The notes beneath the pieces are model-generated. The model was given only the letters and a program-made list of their open reading frames with translations, had not been told where the DNA came from and searched no databases. The translations under genes were made by a program, and so were the position numbers. From assembly GCA_026390815.1 (NCBI GenBank), contig JAPLFH010000033.1:124001-188000 (forward strand): DNA of 64,000 bases, written 5' to 3'. Source of the DNA: Ignavibacteriales bacterium. Its GTDB lineage: Bacteria > Bacteroidota > Ignavibacteria > Ignavibacteriales > SURF-24. Positions 28,986 through 38,331 of the stretch are shown here, piece by piece (within the stretch, counting starts at the first letter, position 1; each line of letters starts with the position of its first letter).

Positions 28986-29378
28986 ATGAGTGAATCAGGT
29001 GCTGTAAAATATTTTACTGATTTAGAGTGTTGGAAATTAGGAAGAAAGGTCAGACAAGAAATTTATAAAGTTGTTCGTATTCTTCCAGACGAGGAAAAAT
29101 TTGATCTTGCTCCACAGTTGAGAAGAGCTGGAGTATCAATAACCGCCAACATTGCCGAAGGATTTGGAAGATATCATTATCAGGAGAACATTCAATTCTG
29201 TAGACATAGCCGAGGCTCACTTTATGAAACACACGATCATCTAACCACTTGTCTTGATGAAAACTATATTGATAAAAATAAATTTGATGAATTAACTATA
29301 TTAATTGAACAAACAGCAAAAACCTTAAACGGTTATATCCGTTGGTTAAACAAGCAAAAGGGGAAATTGGTAAAATAG
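28986..29378 (+). CDS. Four-helix-bundle protein (23S rRNA intervening-sequence protein family)
   Basis: 130 residues, all-helical. The family pattern is clear: YFTDLECWKLGRKVRQEIY at the start, PQLRRAGVSITANIAEGFGRY in helix 2-3 and RGSLYETHDHLTTC in helix 3-4. Members (S23/IVP family) were first found inside intervening sequences of 23S rRNA genes, but solo copies like this one are common in environmental Bacteroidetes/Chlorobi; their function is unknown. It lies between inverted repeat arms at 28859-28930 and 29476-29511, unrelated in function to the flanking symporter and mannosidase genes. Confidence 0.85.
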   Translation: MSESGAVKYFTDLECWKLGRKVRQEIYKVVRILPDEEKFDLAPQLRRAGVSITANIAEGFGRYHYQENIQFCRHSRGSLYETHDHLTTCLDENYIDKNKFDELTILIEQTAKTLNGYIRWLNKQKGKLVK

Positions 29379-29475
29379 AAATTTGAATTTGGAATTATAG
29401 ACTAAGAATTCGAACTTAAGCTGATTAGAATTGTTTTTTAAAAATATAATTTGGTATTCAATTTTATCGATATCT

Positions 29476-29511
29476 GGTTTCCAATTTCCAATTTCTAATT
29501 TCCAATTTCCA
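29476..29511 (-). repeat. Right repeat arm, inverted copy of the TTGGAAA-type units
   Basis: ttccaatttccaatttctaa and following units are the reverse complement of the arm at 28859-28930. A hairpin between the arms would expose the four-helix-bundle gene in the loop. The remaining sequence between 29379 and 29475 shows nothing recognisable. Confidence 0.65.
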
Positions 29512-29536
29512 GATTCAAATTGTTTTCAGGATAATC

Positions 29537-31978
29537 ATGAAGAAATACAAGGTTCACCTAATCTGCAATGCGCATCTCGATCCGGTCTGGCAATGGCGGT
29601 GGGAAGAAGGATGCGCGGAAGCATTGGCAACATTCAGCAATGCGGTTCAAATTCTTAAAGAGCATAATGAATTAATTTTCAACCATAATGAAGCGGTGCT
29701 TTATCAGTGGGTGAAGAAATATAATCCAAAGTTATTTATTGAAATTCAGAAGCTGGTTGAAGCTGGACGATGGTGCATAAGCGGTGGATGGTATTTACAG
29801 CCCGATGTAAATATGCCTGGAATTGAATCTATCATTCGGAATATAATTGAAGGAAGAAGATTCTTTAATGATCATTTTAATGTCGTTCCAAAAGTTGCTT
29901 ACAATTTTGATTCTTTCGGTCATTCTGGTGGTTTACCTCAAGTGCTTAAACTTGCTGGATACAAAATGTACATCCATATGCGTCCACAGCATCCGGATTT
30001 AATTCTTCCTTCTAACATCTATCAGTGGCAGGGAGTTGATGGTTCTGAAATTCTTGGTTACAGGATTGAAGTTGGACTTTATCATACAGAGTATGAAAAC
30101 ATTGAACAAAGATTGAAAGAAGGAGTAGATCTCTCACTTAAATTAAATCGTGATGTACCATTATTTTGGGGAATTGGAAATCACGGTGGTGGTGCAACCA
30201 GAGAAGATTTAAGAAAGATTGATGAGTTTATAAAGAGAGAAAACAGAGTTGAGATTATTCACAGTACCACAGAAAAATTTTATGAGGCTATAAAAGAATT
30301 TGTTGCGGAAGCACCAGTTGTTAAAGGAGATTTGCAAAAAATATTTACCGGCTGCTACACTTCACTTTCAAGATTAAAGCGAGGTGAACAAAAAAGTTTA
30401 GCTCAACTTCTTCAAGCAGAAAAATTATCATCAGCATCGTGGTGGCTAAATAATGCAAAATATCCTGCAGATGTTTTACAGGAGATGTGGAATGATCATC
30501 TCTTCAATGATTTCCATGATATTCTCCCCGGCAGTTGTATTGAGCCTGCGGAAAAAGATGCTCTCGATTTATATGGAAAGGTTTCGGAACAATCCAGACG
30601 ATTGATGCTCGCTGCAGCAAACTCATTTAATCAGGGCGAATATCAAAGTTTATATTTACCTGTAACTGTTCTCAATTCTAATTTTTCATTAACAAAACTT
30701 CCTGTTGAAGTTGAATGTATGATTTCCTATCGACCAAAGTGGGAAGGTGTGTGGCATTTAAAATTGTTTGATCTTGCCGGAAAAGAAATTGACTGTCAGG
30801 AAGAACAACCCGAAGCTTTGCTTCCGTTTAATGGCTGGCGAAGGAAAATATCTTTTATGGCAGAGCTGCCTAATGTTGGCGTTTCAAATTATAAGATTGA
30901 AGTATTGCCGGGTGAAAAGAAAAAGGCGGAAGCGAAACCTAAAATAAATTATCAGTTTGATGAAACAACTGGATTGATTAATCAATTGTTTATTGACGAA
31001 GTAAATTGTCTTTCGGGAAATCTTTTTGAACCGATGGTTATTGAAGATAATGCTGATTCCTGGGGAACAAACCAATGGAGTTACAGAAATGTAATCGGCA
31101 AATTCAAGCTAATAAATGGAAGTCATCGTGAAATAGAAAATGGTTCCATCAGAAAAATTACCCAATCCATTCTTGAGTACAACCACAGTAAGATTGTATT
31201 TCATACAATAGCTTATTCTGATTGGAATGTGTTGGAATTTAGATTAAGAATTTATTGGAATGAAGAAAGAAAAAGATTAAAACTTTCCATACCAACCATC
31301 TTTAAAAATGAAAAGTTGCTTTGCGAAGTTCCCGGTGGAGCTATAGAGCGACCGGCAGATGGAGAAGAACATGTTAATGGAAGATGGATAATGGTTAACC
31401 CACCTGACGGCAAGACGGGTGGAAATCGAGAAACTGAGAATGATATTGAAGATTTTGGCTTTGCGATAGTTCATAATGGTCAGCACGGATTTGATAATAA
31501 AGATGGTGAAATACGGTTATCTGTTCTTCGAAGTTCAGCTTACTGCCACGAGCAGGGATTTAAGATTGAACAATTTCCCAGCAGAAAATTCAGCGATATT
31601 GGTGTACACGAAGTAAGGTTGCTATTAACTGTTGGTGAAAAGAACAAGGTTTTGAAATCCTTATCCTCTCTTGTCGATTGGCTGAATGCTCCACCGATTG
31701 CTTATGCTCATTTACCAATTGGAAAGTCATTATCAAATAACAAGCTGCTTTCAATTTCTCAATCACACATTCAACTGCATGCTATAAAAAAATCTTTTGA
31801 GGGTGAAGCATTGATTTTAAGATTGCAGAATTCTGTTGGCAACCAATCCGATGCAGATATTGAATTCTTTAAACCAAAGTTAAAATTTCATTTGAACTTT
31901 GAACCGTTCGAAATAAAAACCATCAGGTTAGAAAAAGATGGAAGATGGAAAGAAGTAAACTTAATTACAGAAGAATAA
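29537..31978 (+). CDS. GH38 alpha-mannosidase, cytoplasmic type
   Basis: 813 residues, no signal peptide. ICNAHLDPVWQWRWEEG at the N-terminus carries the zinc-binding His and Asp, YNFDSFGHSGGLPQVLK carries the nucleophile Asp125, and FNDFHDILPGSCIEP carries the last zinc His. HLYHTEY and IGNHGGGATREDL are further family motifs. It lacks the N-terminal module of the first GH38 enzyme and is probably cytoplasmic, acting on imported oligosaccharides or mannosides. Start ATG at 29537 follows CAGGATAATC, a weak site. It lies 4 bp before the GH2-like gene. Confidence 0.92.
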   Translation: MKKYKVHLICNAHLDPVWQWRWEEGCAEALATFSNAVQILKEHNELIFNHNEAVLYQWVKKYNPKLFIEIQKLVEAGRWCISGGWYLQPDVNMPGIESIIRNIIEGRRFFNDHFNVVPKVAYNFDSFGHSGGLPQVLKLAGYKMYIHMRPQHPDLILPSNIYQWQGVDGSEILGYRIEVGLYHTEYENIEQRLKEGVDLSLKLNRDVPLFWGIGNHGGGATREDLRKIDEFIKRENRVEIIHSTTEKFYEAIKEFVAEAPVVKGDLQKIFTGCYTSLSRLKRGEQKSLAQLLQAEKLSSASWWLNNAKYPADVLQEMWNDHLFNDFHDILPGSCIEPAEKDALDLYGKVSEQSRRLMLAAANSFNQGEYQSLYLPVTVLNSNFSLTKLPVEVECMISYRPKWEGVWHLKLFDLAGKEIDCQEEQPEALLPFNGWRRKISFMAELPNVGVSNYKIEVLPGEKKKAEAKPKINYQFDETTGLINQLFIDEVNCLSGNLFEPMVIEDNADSWGTNQWSYRNVIGKFKLINGSHREIENGSIRKITQSILEYNHSKIVFHTIAYSDWNVLEFRLRIYWNEERKRLKLSIPTIFKNEKLLCEVPGGAIERPADGEEHVNGRWIMVNPPDGKTGGNRETENDIEDFGFAIVHNGQHGFDNKDGEIRLSVLRSSAYCHEQGFKIEQFPSRKFSDIGVHEVRLLLTVGEKNKVLKSLSSLVDWLNAPPIAYAHLPIGKSLSNNKLLSISQSHIQLHAIKKSFEGEALILRLQNSVGNQSDADIEFFKPKLKFHLNFEPFEIKTIRLEKDGRWKEVNLITEE

Positions 31979-31982
31979 TTTT

Positions 31983-34900
31983 ATGAAATATTTATTTGCG
32001 AGAAATATAACCAGGAAATTTAATTTCCTTTATCAGCAATTTTCATTTACAATTCTGGTTAATAGAAAATTCTTAGTCAATCTGCAATCTTCATATTTCC
32101 AATTTCTAATTCCTAATCTTGTGATTTTATTTTTTAGTTGCACTACAGTCTTTGCCCAGGAAGTAATCAAAATTCCCGATGATGGTTGGCGGTTGTGGTG
32201 CGATACTTCTGCACAATGGCAGAACGATAAACTTTATCTTCCGGATGAATTTGAATTAAAAGATCTTCTGGCAAATCCACCAAGCGGAGGCTGGGATGTA
32301 TTGAATGATAATTCCGGGATCCCGGTTAAACTACCTTCCACGATAGAAGAACATTACTGGGGCAAATTTGGATATAAACCTTACACGGATGGCGAGTATT
32401 GGTTTGGTAGAGAAGACAATCAGGTTAAGAATGGAAATTACCTTGGGGTTTCCTGGTGGTGGACTAACATTGATATTCCTAAAAGTTTTGAAAGTAAAAA
32501 AGTAATTCTTTTTATTCGCGGAGCACGACTAAGAGCGGAGGTATATCTTAATCAAAAATTGGTCGGTTACAATATTATAAACGAAGTTTCGTTTAAGTGT
32601 GATTTAACTGAAGCGATTAATCCTGGCAAAAAAAATCTTCTGGCGATCCGGATTACAAATCCCGGCGGCAGGCTTGATTGGGCGGACACTCAATTACTTA
32701 AATGGGGAGAATACAGTTTTCAAAAAAGCCATGGCTTTGGTGGATTAGACAGAGGAATTAAAATAACTGCACACAATCCAATTTATTTTGATGACCTATA
32801 TGTTTTGAACAATCAAACTGTAAATAGGATATCGGTAATTTCAAAAATTCAGAATTCTACAGCAGAAGATTTTAAATGTAAACTTCAGATAGAAGTGATT
32901 GATCCTGCAAAATCAAATCAAGTTGTTGCTACTACAGAAAAAGAATTATTTGTAAAAGCAAAAGAGCAAGAAGTTATTTCCACTGATATTGTTTATGATA
33001 AAGCTGAATTGTGGAGCGACAAAAATCCAAAGCTTTATAAACTAAAAACAAAAATTGTTACTGATAAAAAAGAAGGTGAAGTAGAAGAGATCAATTTTGG
33101 TTTCCGCTGGTTTGAAGCTGATGGAATTGGAACCAACGCTATGCTGCGGCTAAATAAAAATCGTATCAGGTTGTATTCTGCAATATCGTGGGGATTCTGG
33201 GGTTACAATGGTTTATGGCCCACGCCAGAACTTGCAGAAAAAGAAGTAAAAGCCGCTAAAGAATTAGGAATGAATTGTATTCAATTTCATCGCAATGTTG
33301 GCAAAGCCGAAGTTTTAGATGCTCAGGATCGTTTGGGGCTGCTACGTTATATGGAGCCGGGTGGTGGACAATCAGCGCTTGGAGAAAAATATTCTATGTA
33401 TGCAAAATCACCCACAGAAAAAATTGATGATTCCGGAAAAAATGGTGATTCAAATTCATTTGCTGAAAAATATATGGAAGAGAAAATAGTTCGTATGATA
33501 CAGGATCACCGCAATCATCCATCATTGATTTTGTATTGTGTGCAGAATGAAATAAATCCCGACTTAAAAAATCCGCGCATCTTTCATCTTATAAAGAGAA
33601 TGCACCAGGAAGATCCAAGTAGAATTGTAATTTTAAAATCAGGAATCCCACCTAACAACCAGGTTTGGATGAAACCATATGATGATAGAGTTTATTATGA
33701 CAGCGGAAATGGATTCAGCGGTTGGTGGGATCAGCACACAGTTGGTGGTCCTGGTGTTTGGCGCGATGATATGTATAAAAATCCAGAAGACTTTACTCAT
33801 CGTTCAACAAACCAAAAAGAAATTGTTACCTGGGGAGAAATGCTTGGTTGCGCTGTTCCGGATAATCATCCAATATTGATTGAGCAAATAAAAAATCATG
33901 GCAGCAGTTACGATTTGGAAGATCATGAAGTTGTACTGGAAGCATACGAAAAGTTTATTGATAAGTGGAATTTCCGTTCAGCTTTCAAAACAACAGAAAA
34001 TCTTTTTAAGGATATTGGAAACAAGAGTTATGATTTTTGGGGAAGAGTCGTTGAATCGGCAAGGTTATCTGATGAAAATGATTTTCTTGTAATGAGCGGA
34101 TGGGAATCGACAGCAATCGAAAATCATTCTGGCTTGGTGGATAATTTGCGCAACTTCAAAGGTGATCCGAACCTAATCAAATCAAGATTAGCTTTAGCTA
34201 AACCAACAATTAAGTTTAGATCTTTGGTAATCCCAATAGGTGGTAAAGCTGTTTTTGATATTTACTGGATGAATGAATTGAACCATCCACTTGGAACGCG
34301 GCTGCATTTCTTTATGACTGATCCTTCTGGTAAACGGGAAGATCTAAAAAAATATGAAGTGCTAAATTTTATTAAAGATCAGTTCGTTTATAAAATTGCT
34401 GTTGGTGAAGAAACGCCGGTTCTTAACCAAGTGGGCAAATACAAATTCGTGCTTGAACGAGGTGCAGATACATCAATGAGAGCGGAGGAGGAAATTCTTG
34501 TTGTTGATCCTACAGGTGAAGGAAAGCTGCCCAACTCTGTTGCAGTAATAAGTGATGATGAAAAATTTATTCAAGCAGTAGGTTCACTTCCTGGAGTTCT
34601 GGCTGAGAAATATAATCCTCAAAAAAAATATGAAGCCGCAATAATAACAACGCGATTGAAATATGGTTGGCGCTCAGAGGTCGACTCAACAACAGAAATT
34701 CAAAACACTGATGACGATGTGCTGTTCCATACTGAAAGCTGGGGGTATTGGGAAAACCTGGAATATGTATTTAGCGATCTGCCGAAGGGAAAAGCAAAAG
34801 TTACTCTTCGCTTTGCGGAAGTAACTTTGAACAAACCTAAAGCAAGAATATTTGATGTTGCTATTAACGGAGATACTGTTTTGAAAAATTTCGACATCTT

Positions 34901-35606
34901 TTCTGAATCAGGCGGAAGAAATATTGCGATAGATAAAATTTTTACAATCGATGTGCCGGATGGTGTAATTAAAATTACAGTTCCAAAGCTTACTACTAAT
35001 TATGGAAAATTCAGCGCACTAAAAATTGAAGCGGGTGAAGCTGTAATTGCAATTAATTGTGGAGGGAAACCTTACAAAGATAAAAATGGTTTGATCTGGA
35101 AAAAGTATGAGGCAAAATTAAATCTGGATGAAAAGATTTTAGAAAAAGTAAAAGAAGGAATGTCTCTGCTTGTATTACCAGAAGGCGAAGATGCCTCGCT
35201 TGCTTACGGAAGGAAGTTGGGTGATGCCGGGGCTTTTAATTTTATTGGTCACGTTGGTGAAACACGTGCCCCCTGGATGGGTTCCTGGTATTTTGTCCGA
35301 AGCCATCCGGTTTATAGCGGCTTACCGGTTAATTGTGCAATGGGAAGTTATTATCAAGTTCCGGTAGATGGAGCAGATGGAATTTTACTTGATGGTGAAA
35401 ACGTAGAAGTGTTTGCAGGATATGGAAGAGATCACGATAGAAACATAGGTGCAGCTAGTTTTTCATCTAAACTTGGGAAGGGCAAAATCTTATTCCATAC
35501 AATTCCGGGAATAATTTCTGGAATGAAAGGAACTCCGGAAGGAATACATCCGGTGATGTTAAAAAGGTTAATGATGAATTCTTTGAGATATTTGAGTGAA
35601 AAGTGA
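31983..35606 (+). CDS. Secreted GH2-like beta-glycosidase with malectin-like region
   Basis: 1207 residues. The GH2 sugar-binding (jelly-roll) domain starts near 110, the immunoglobulin-like domain near 270, and the TIM barrel near 380. LYCVQNEINPDL carries the Asn-Glu acid/base pair and IVTWGEMLG a candidate nucleophile Glu. Residues ~900-1030 (HTESWGYWENLEYVFSDL, FDVAINGDTVLKNFDI) look like a malectin-type carbohydrate-binding module. The 5' end is unusual: the signal peptide lies after ~40 extra residues, part of which (32088-32118) is encoded by a dispersed TTCCAATTTCTAATT repeat. A true start further inside is possible but none has a clear ribosome binding site. Substrate (galactoside, glucuronide, mannoside) is not decided. 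Confidence 0.82.
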   Translation: MKYLFARNITRKFNFLYQQFSFTILVNRKFLVNLQSSYFQFLIPNLVILFFSCTTVFAQEVIKIPDDGWRLWCDTSAQWQNDKLYLPDEFELKDLLANPPSGGWDVLNDNSGIPVKLPSTIEEHYWGKFGYKPYTDGEYWFGREDNQVKNGNYLGVSWWWTNIDIPKSFESKKVILFIRGARLRAEVYLNQKLVGYNIINEVSFKCDLTEAINPGKKNLLAIRITNPGGRLDWADTQLLKWGEYSFQKSHGFGGLDRGIKITAHNPIYFDDLYVLNNQTVNRISVISKIQNSTAEDFKCKLQIEVIDPAKSNQVVATTEKELFVKAKEQEVISTDIVYDKAELWSDKNPKLYKLKTKIVTDKKEGEVEEINFGFRWFEADGIGTNAMLRLNKNRIRLYSAISWGFWGYNGLWPTPELAEKEVKAAKELGMNCIQFHRNVGKAEVLDAQDRLGLLRYMEPGGGQSALGEKYSMYAKSPTEKIDDSGKNGDSNSFAEKYMEEKIVRMIQDHRNHPSLILYCVQNEINPDLKNPRIFHLIKRMHQEDPSRIVILKSGIPPNNQVWMKPYDDRVYYDSGNGFSGWWDQHTVGGPGVWRDDMYKNPEDFTHRSTNQKEIVTWGEMLGCAVPDNHPILIEQIKNHGSSYDLEDHEVVLEAYEKFIDKWNFRSAFKTTENLFKDIGNKSYDFWGRVVESARLSDENDFLVMSGWESTAIENHSGLVDNLRNFKGDPNLIKSRLALAKPTIKFRSLVIPIGGKAVFDIYWMNELNHPLGTRLHFFMTDPSGKREDLKKYEVLNFIKDQFVYKIAVGEETPVLNQVGKYKFVLERGADTSMRAEEEILVVDPTGEGKLPNSVAVISDDEKFIQAVGSLPGVLAEKYNPQKKYEAAIITTRLKYGWRSEVDSTTEIQNTDDDVLFHTESWGYWENLEYVFSDLPKGKAKVTLRFAEVTLNKPKARIFDVAINGDTVLKNFDIFSESGGRNIAIDKIFTIDVPDGVIKITVPKLTTNYGKFSALKIEAGEAVIAINCGGKPYKDKNGLIWKKYEAKLNLDEKILEKVKEGMSLLVLPEGEDASLAYGRKLGDAGAFNFIGHVGETRAPWMGSWYFVRSHPVYSGLPVNCAMGSYYQVPVDGADGILLDGENVEVFAGYGRDHDRNIGAASFSSKLGKGKILFHTIPGIISGMKGTPEGIHPVMLKRLMMNSLRYLSEK
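32088..32118 (-). repeat. Dispersed repeat unit inside the 5' coding end of the GH2-like gene
   Basis: The stretch atttccaatttctaattcct repeats the right-arm units found at 29476-29511. It is read in frame as FQFLIPN just before the hydrophobic signal-peptide core. Confidence 0.55.
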
Positions 35607-35748
35607 AAGGGAAAGTGAAGGGGACGAGTGAAAAGGGAAAGGGAAAAGGGAAAAGTGAAAGGGACGAGGGAAAGGGAAAAGTGAAAGGGGAAAGGGAAAA
35701 GTGAAGGGGCGAGTGAAAGAAAAATTTGAAAGAGGAAAAAGATGTGGA
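35593..35748 (+). repeat. Purine-only tandem repeat after the GH2-like gene
   Basis: About 150 bases of degenerate units such as gtgaaagggaaa and gggacgag, almost pure A+G on the + strand. It starts within the last codons of the GH2-like gene and fills most of the space before the next gene. The units differ from the TTGGAAA type but have similar short period. Confidence 0.7.
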
Positions 35749-35779
35749 AAGTTAAAAGAGGGGAGCAAAGGAGAAATTA

Positions 35780-35863
35780 ATGAATAATATTCTTAAACCC
35801 GTTCCTTTAAAATCCGGAATCCTAAATCCCCAATCTCAAATAAATGATGTTGGTTTAATATGA
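35780..35863 (+). CDS. Possible 27-residue leader peptide
   Basis: ATG at 35780 has a good ribosome binding site (AAAGGAGAAATTA). The 27-codon frame ends with TGA at 35861-35863, overlapping the ATG of the following methyltransferase gene as ATGA, which would allow translational coupling. The peptide has no recognisable family and part of it (aatcctaaatccccaatctc) looks like dispersed-repeat sequence. It may be chance. Confidence 0.3.
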   Translation: MNNILKPVPLKSGILNPQSQINDVGLI

Positions 35864-36882
35864 AATTGAACATGAATGACTGGAAGAAAAGTATTATTGA
35901 AAGCAAAGAACGGAAAGCTATGCCAGTTATGACACATCCAGGCATTGAAATAATTGGCGCAAAAATAAAAGATGCAGTTCAAAACGGAACAGTTCACTAT
36001 AATGCAGTAAAAGCTGTTGCAGAAAAATATCCTTCCGCTGCCACCACAATGATAATGGATCTTTCAGTTGAAGCAGAAGCATTTGGTGCAGAAATAAAAT
36101 TTAGTGATAATGAAGTTCCTGCTGTTATATCTAGAGTTGTGTACGATGAAAGATCAATCACCAATTTAAAAGTACCAGATTTAGATTGCGGAAGATTTGG
36201 ACAGTATATTACTGCCGCAAAATTAGCTTCTGAGAATATTAAAGACAGACCGGTATTTGCTGGATGTATTGGACCGTTTTCATTAGCAAGCAGGTTATAT
36301 GATATTACTGAGATAATGACCGCGTTGCTGCTTGAACCGGAATCAATTTGTTTCCTTTTAGAAAAATGTTCGCAGCTTCTTATAAATTATTGCAGCGCTT
36401 TTAAAAAAGTTGGAGCAAATGGGATTTTTATGGCAGAGCCTGCCGCTGGTATGCTTTCTCCGGATTCTTGCACAGAATTTTCCTCTGACTTCATTAAAAA
36501 AATTGTTGCAGAAGTGCAGGATGAAAATTTCCTGGTTATACTTCACAATTGTGGCAATACAAATTCTCTTTTGGATACAATGCAATCTACCAATGCGGCT
36601 GCCCTTCATTTTGGTAACCAGAATGATATTGTAAAATCTTTGAAGCATATTGAAAAGGACAAATTGGTTTTAGGAAACATTGATCCCGCCAGGGTTTTTA
36701 CGATGTCTGATGCCGAGCAGGTTTATAATATTACTTATAACTTATTGGAAAAAACTTCTTCATTTAAAAATTTTATTTTATCTTCTGGCTGCGATATTCC
36801 ACCAAACGTTCCAATGGATAACATTGATTCGTTTTATAAAGCTCTGGAAGATTATAATTGCAAAAGAAACGCCGGAAATTAA
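35860..36882 (+). CDS. URO-D-fold methyltransferase with full zinc site (MtaA/MtbA-like)
   Basis: 340 residues, uroporphyrinogen-decarboxylase fold. The zinc ligands of methylcobamide:coenzyme M methyltransferases (His-x-Cys and a distant Cys) are all present: His229 and Cys231 in ILHNCGNT and Cys311 in LSSGCDIPP, with spacing very close to that in MtaA/MtbA. It is therefore the best candidate in the window for a true corrinoid methyltransferase, either removing a methyl group from a substrate or passing it from the corrinoid protein to an acceptor thiol. ATG at 35860 overlaps a short upstream frame; ATG at 35872 is an alternative. First of three such genes on this strand. Confidence 0.85.
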   Translation: MKLNMNDWKKSIIESKERKAMPVMTHPGIEIIGAKIKDAVQNGTVHYNAVKAVAEKYPSAATTMIMDLSVEAEAFGAEIKFSDNEVPAVISRVVYDERSITNLKVPDLDCGRFGQYITAAKLASENIKDRPVFAGCIGPFSLASRLYDITEIMTALLLEPESICFLLEKCSQLLINYCSAFKKVGANGIFMAEPAAGMLSPDSCTEFSSDFIKKIVAEVQDENFLVILHNCGNTNSLLDTMQSTNAAALHFGNQNDIVKSLKHIEKDKLVLGNIDPARVFTMSDAEQVYNITYNLLEKTSSFKNFILSSGCDIPPNVPMDNIDSFYKALEDYNCKRNAGN

Positions 36883-36915
36883 AAGTGAGATCAAAATAAA
36901 AATTAGGAATAAAAA

Positions 36916-37941
36916 ATGCGCCCAGACATTCAAACATTTATTACAACATTAAAACGCGGTAAAGGAAAACATATTCCGCTTTGTGAATTGGGAATTCATC
37001 CAATCATTAAAGCAATGCTGATTGGTAGAACTGTAAACGAACTGAAAGATGATGTTGAGTTCTGGTATAAAGCGGGTTATGATTATATCAAACTTCAACC
37101 GAAAGCGGATTTTAATCCAGCACAAATTGGATTATCGAAAAACGTTACCTTCAACGAAGACGGTACGATTTTTAGAAAGTGGGCTTCGGAAAGTAAGGGA
37201 GTAATAACAAGCTTTGAAGAATTTGAACGCTACGTTTTTCCGAACAAGGAAGATTTTAATTATGAAAATTTTGGAAAAGTAAAATCTCTTCTTCCAGATG
37301 GTATGGGAGTTATCGGTCAGTACGGTGATATTTTTACAATGACCTGGGAGATGATGGGCTTTGAAACTTTTTCAATCAGTTTGTTTGAAAATCCTGAGTT
37401 GATTGAAGCACTGAACAACAAAGTTGGTGAGCTTGTTCTTAGTATGTTTGAAAATATGGTTCAGCAAGAAAACGTTGATGTACTATGGTACAGTGATGAC
37501 ATAGCTTATACAAACGGGCTGCTTGTTTCGCCAATAATTCTTGATCAGCTATTTTTTCCCTGGTTAAAGAAGATTGGTGATTTGGCAAAACAATACAACA
37601 AACCGCTGATTTATCATACAGATGGAATTTTGTATGATGTATTTGATAAAATTATTGAGTGCGGTGTTGACGCCATTCATCCGATAGAACCCAAGTCAAT
37701 GGATATACTTGAAGTTAAAAAACGTTATGGAGATAAACTTTGTGTTATCGGTAATGTTGAAGTTGATTTGCTTGCACGTGGTACGGTTGAGGAAATTGAA
37801 AATAGTGTAAAAGAAAAAATTAAGTCTGTTGGGCAGAGTGGCGGGTACTGCTTAGGTTCAAGCAATAGCATTCCGGAATATGTGAAGTATGAAAACTACC
37901 TGGCAATGCTCAGGGCAACGAAAGAATATGGAGATTTGTAA
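36916..37941 (+). CDS. URO-D-fold methyltransferase, variant zinc site (His-x-Asp)
   Basis: 341 residues, uroporphyrinogen-decarboxylase fold. Where the related enzymes have His-x-Cys this one has His234 and Asp236 (YHTDGIL), and the distal motif reads YCLGSSNSIP with a Cys one position pair earlier. The metal site would differ from that of the MtaA type, or the protein may bind another substrate. WYSDDIAYTNGLLVSP is typical of this URO-D-like group. Real heme URO-D is unlikely because the gene lies among sugar and corrinoid genes and has paralogs. ATG start after AAAATTAGGAAT. Confidence 0.82.
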   Translation: MRPDIQTFITTLKRGKGKHIPLCELGIHPIIKAMLIGRTVNELKDDVEFWYKAGYDYIKLQPKADFNPAQIGLSKNVTFNEDGTIFRKWASESKGVITSFEEFERYVFPNKEDFNYENFGKVKSLLPDGMGVIGQYGDIFTMTWEMMGFETFSISLFENPELIEALNNKVGELVLSMFENMVQQENVDVLWYSDDIAYTNGLLVSPIILDQLFFPWLKKIGDLAKQYNKPLIYHTDGILYDVFDKIIECGVDAIHPIEPKSMDILEVKKRYGDKLCVIGNVEVDLLARGTVEEIENSVKEKIKSVGQSGGYCLGSSNSIPEYVKYENYLAMLRATKEYGDL

Positions 37942-38057
37942 ATGAATCGAAGTATCCATCCATTTAAGACGTGTTGATATTAGAAGATTAATCTTATACT
38001 GAAATATCGATTCACAAAATCAACAAATGAAAATTTGACAAAGAAAAATTACCCGGT

Positions 38058-38246
38058 TTATTTTTCTTTAATTACCAAATATTTTCCAATTCCCCAGGCA
38101 ATTGCAAACAGCAGACTGGTTTGAGCAAACATATGCCAGGTAGAATTTGAAAAGTAAATGTTGTAAGACGTTAGTTTTCCAATTAAACCGAGTGCAAGAC
38201 TTACAACTGCAAGAATTAAAGAAATGAGAATAATTCTGTCTTTCAT
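38058..38246 (-). CDS. Small two-TM membrane protein
   Basis: 62 residues with two hydrophobic helices (IILISLILAVVSLALGLIG and FAQTSLLFAIAWGIGKYLVI). Ribosome binding site AAAGAGAG six bases before the ATG. It is alone on this strand between two URO-D-like genes. No family recognised. Its position gives no clear function. Confidence 0.6.
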   Translation of the reverse strand: MKDRIILISLILAVVSLALGLIGKLTSYNIYFSNSTWHMFAQTSLLFAIAWGIGKYLVIKEK

Positions 38247-38331
38247 AAAACTCTCTTTTGGTTATGCAACTGCAAATTGTAATAAAATTTTATCACTGTC
38301 AATAAGTTTTTTTCATTTAAGATAAAAGAAT

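Noticed and set aside
35593-35760. CRISPR-like array after the GH2-like gene
   Set aside because: Units are degenerate, 7-30 bases and without unique spacers; a purine-rich simple repeat explains it better.
37942-38057. Small gene between the second and third URO-D-like genes on the + strand
   Set aside because: The only ATG-started frame is 11 codons long and has no clear ribosome binding site.
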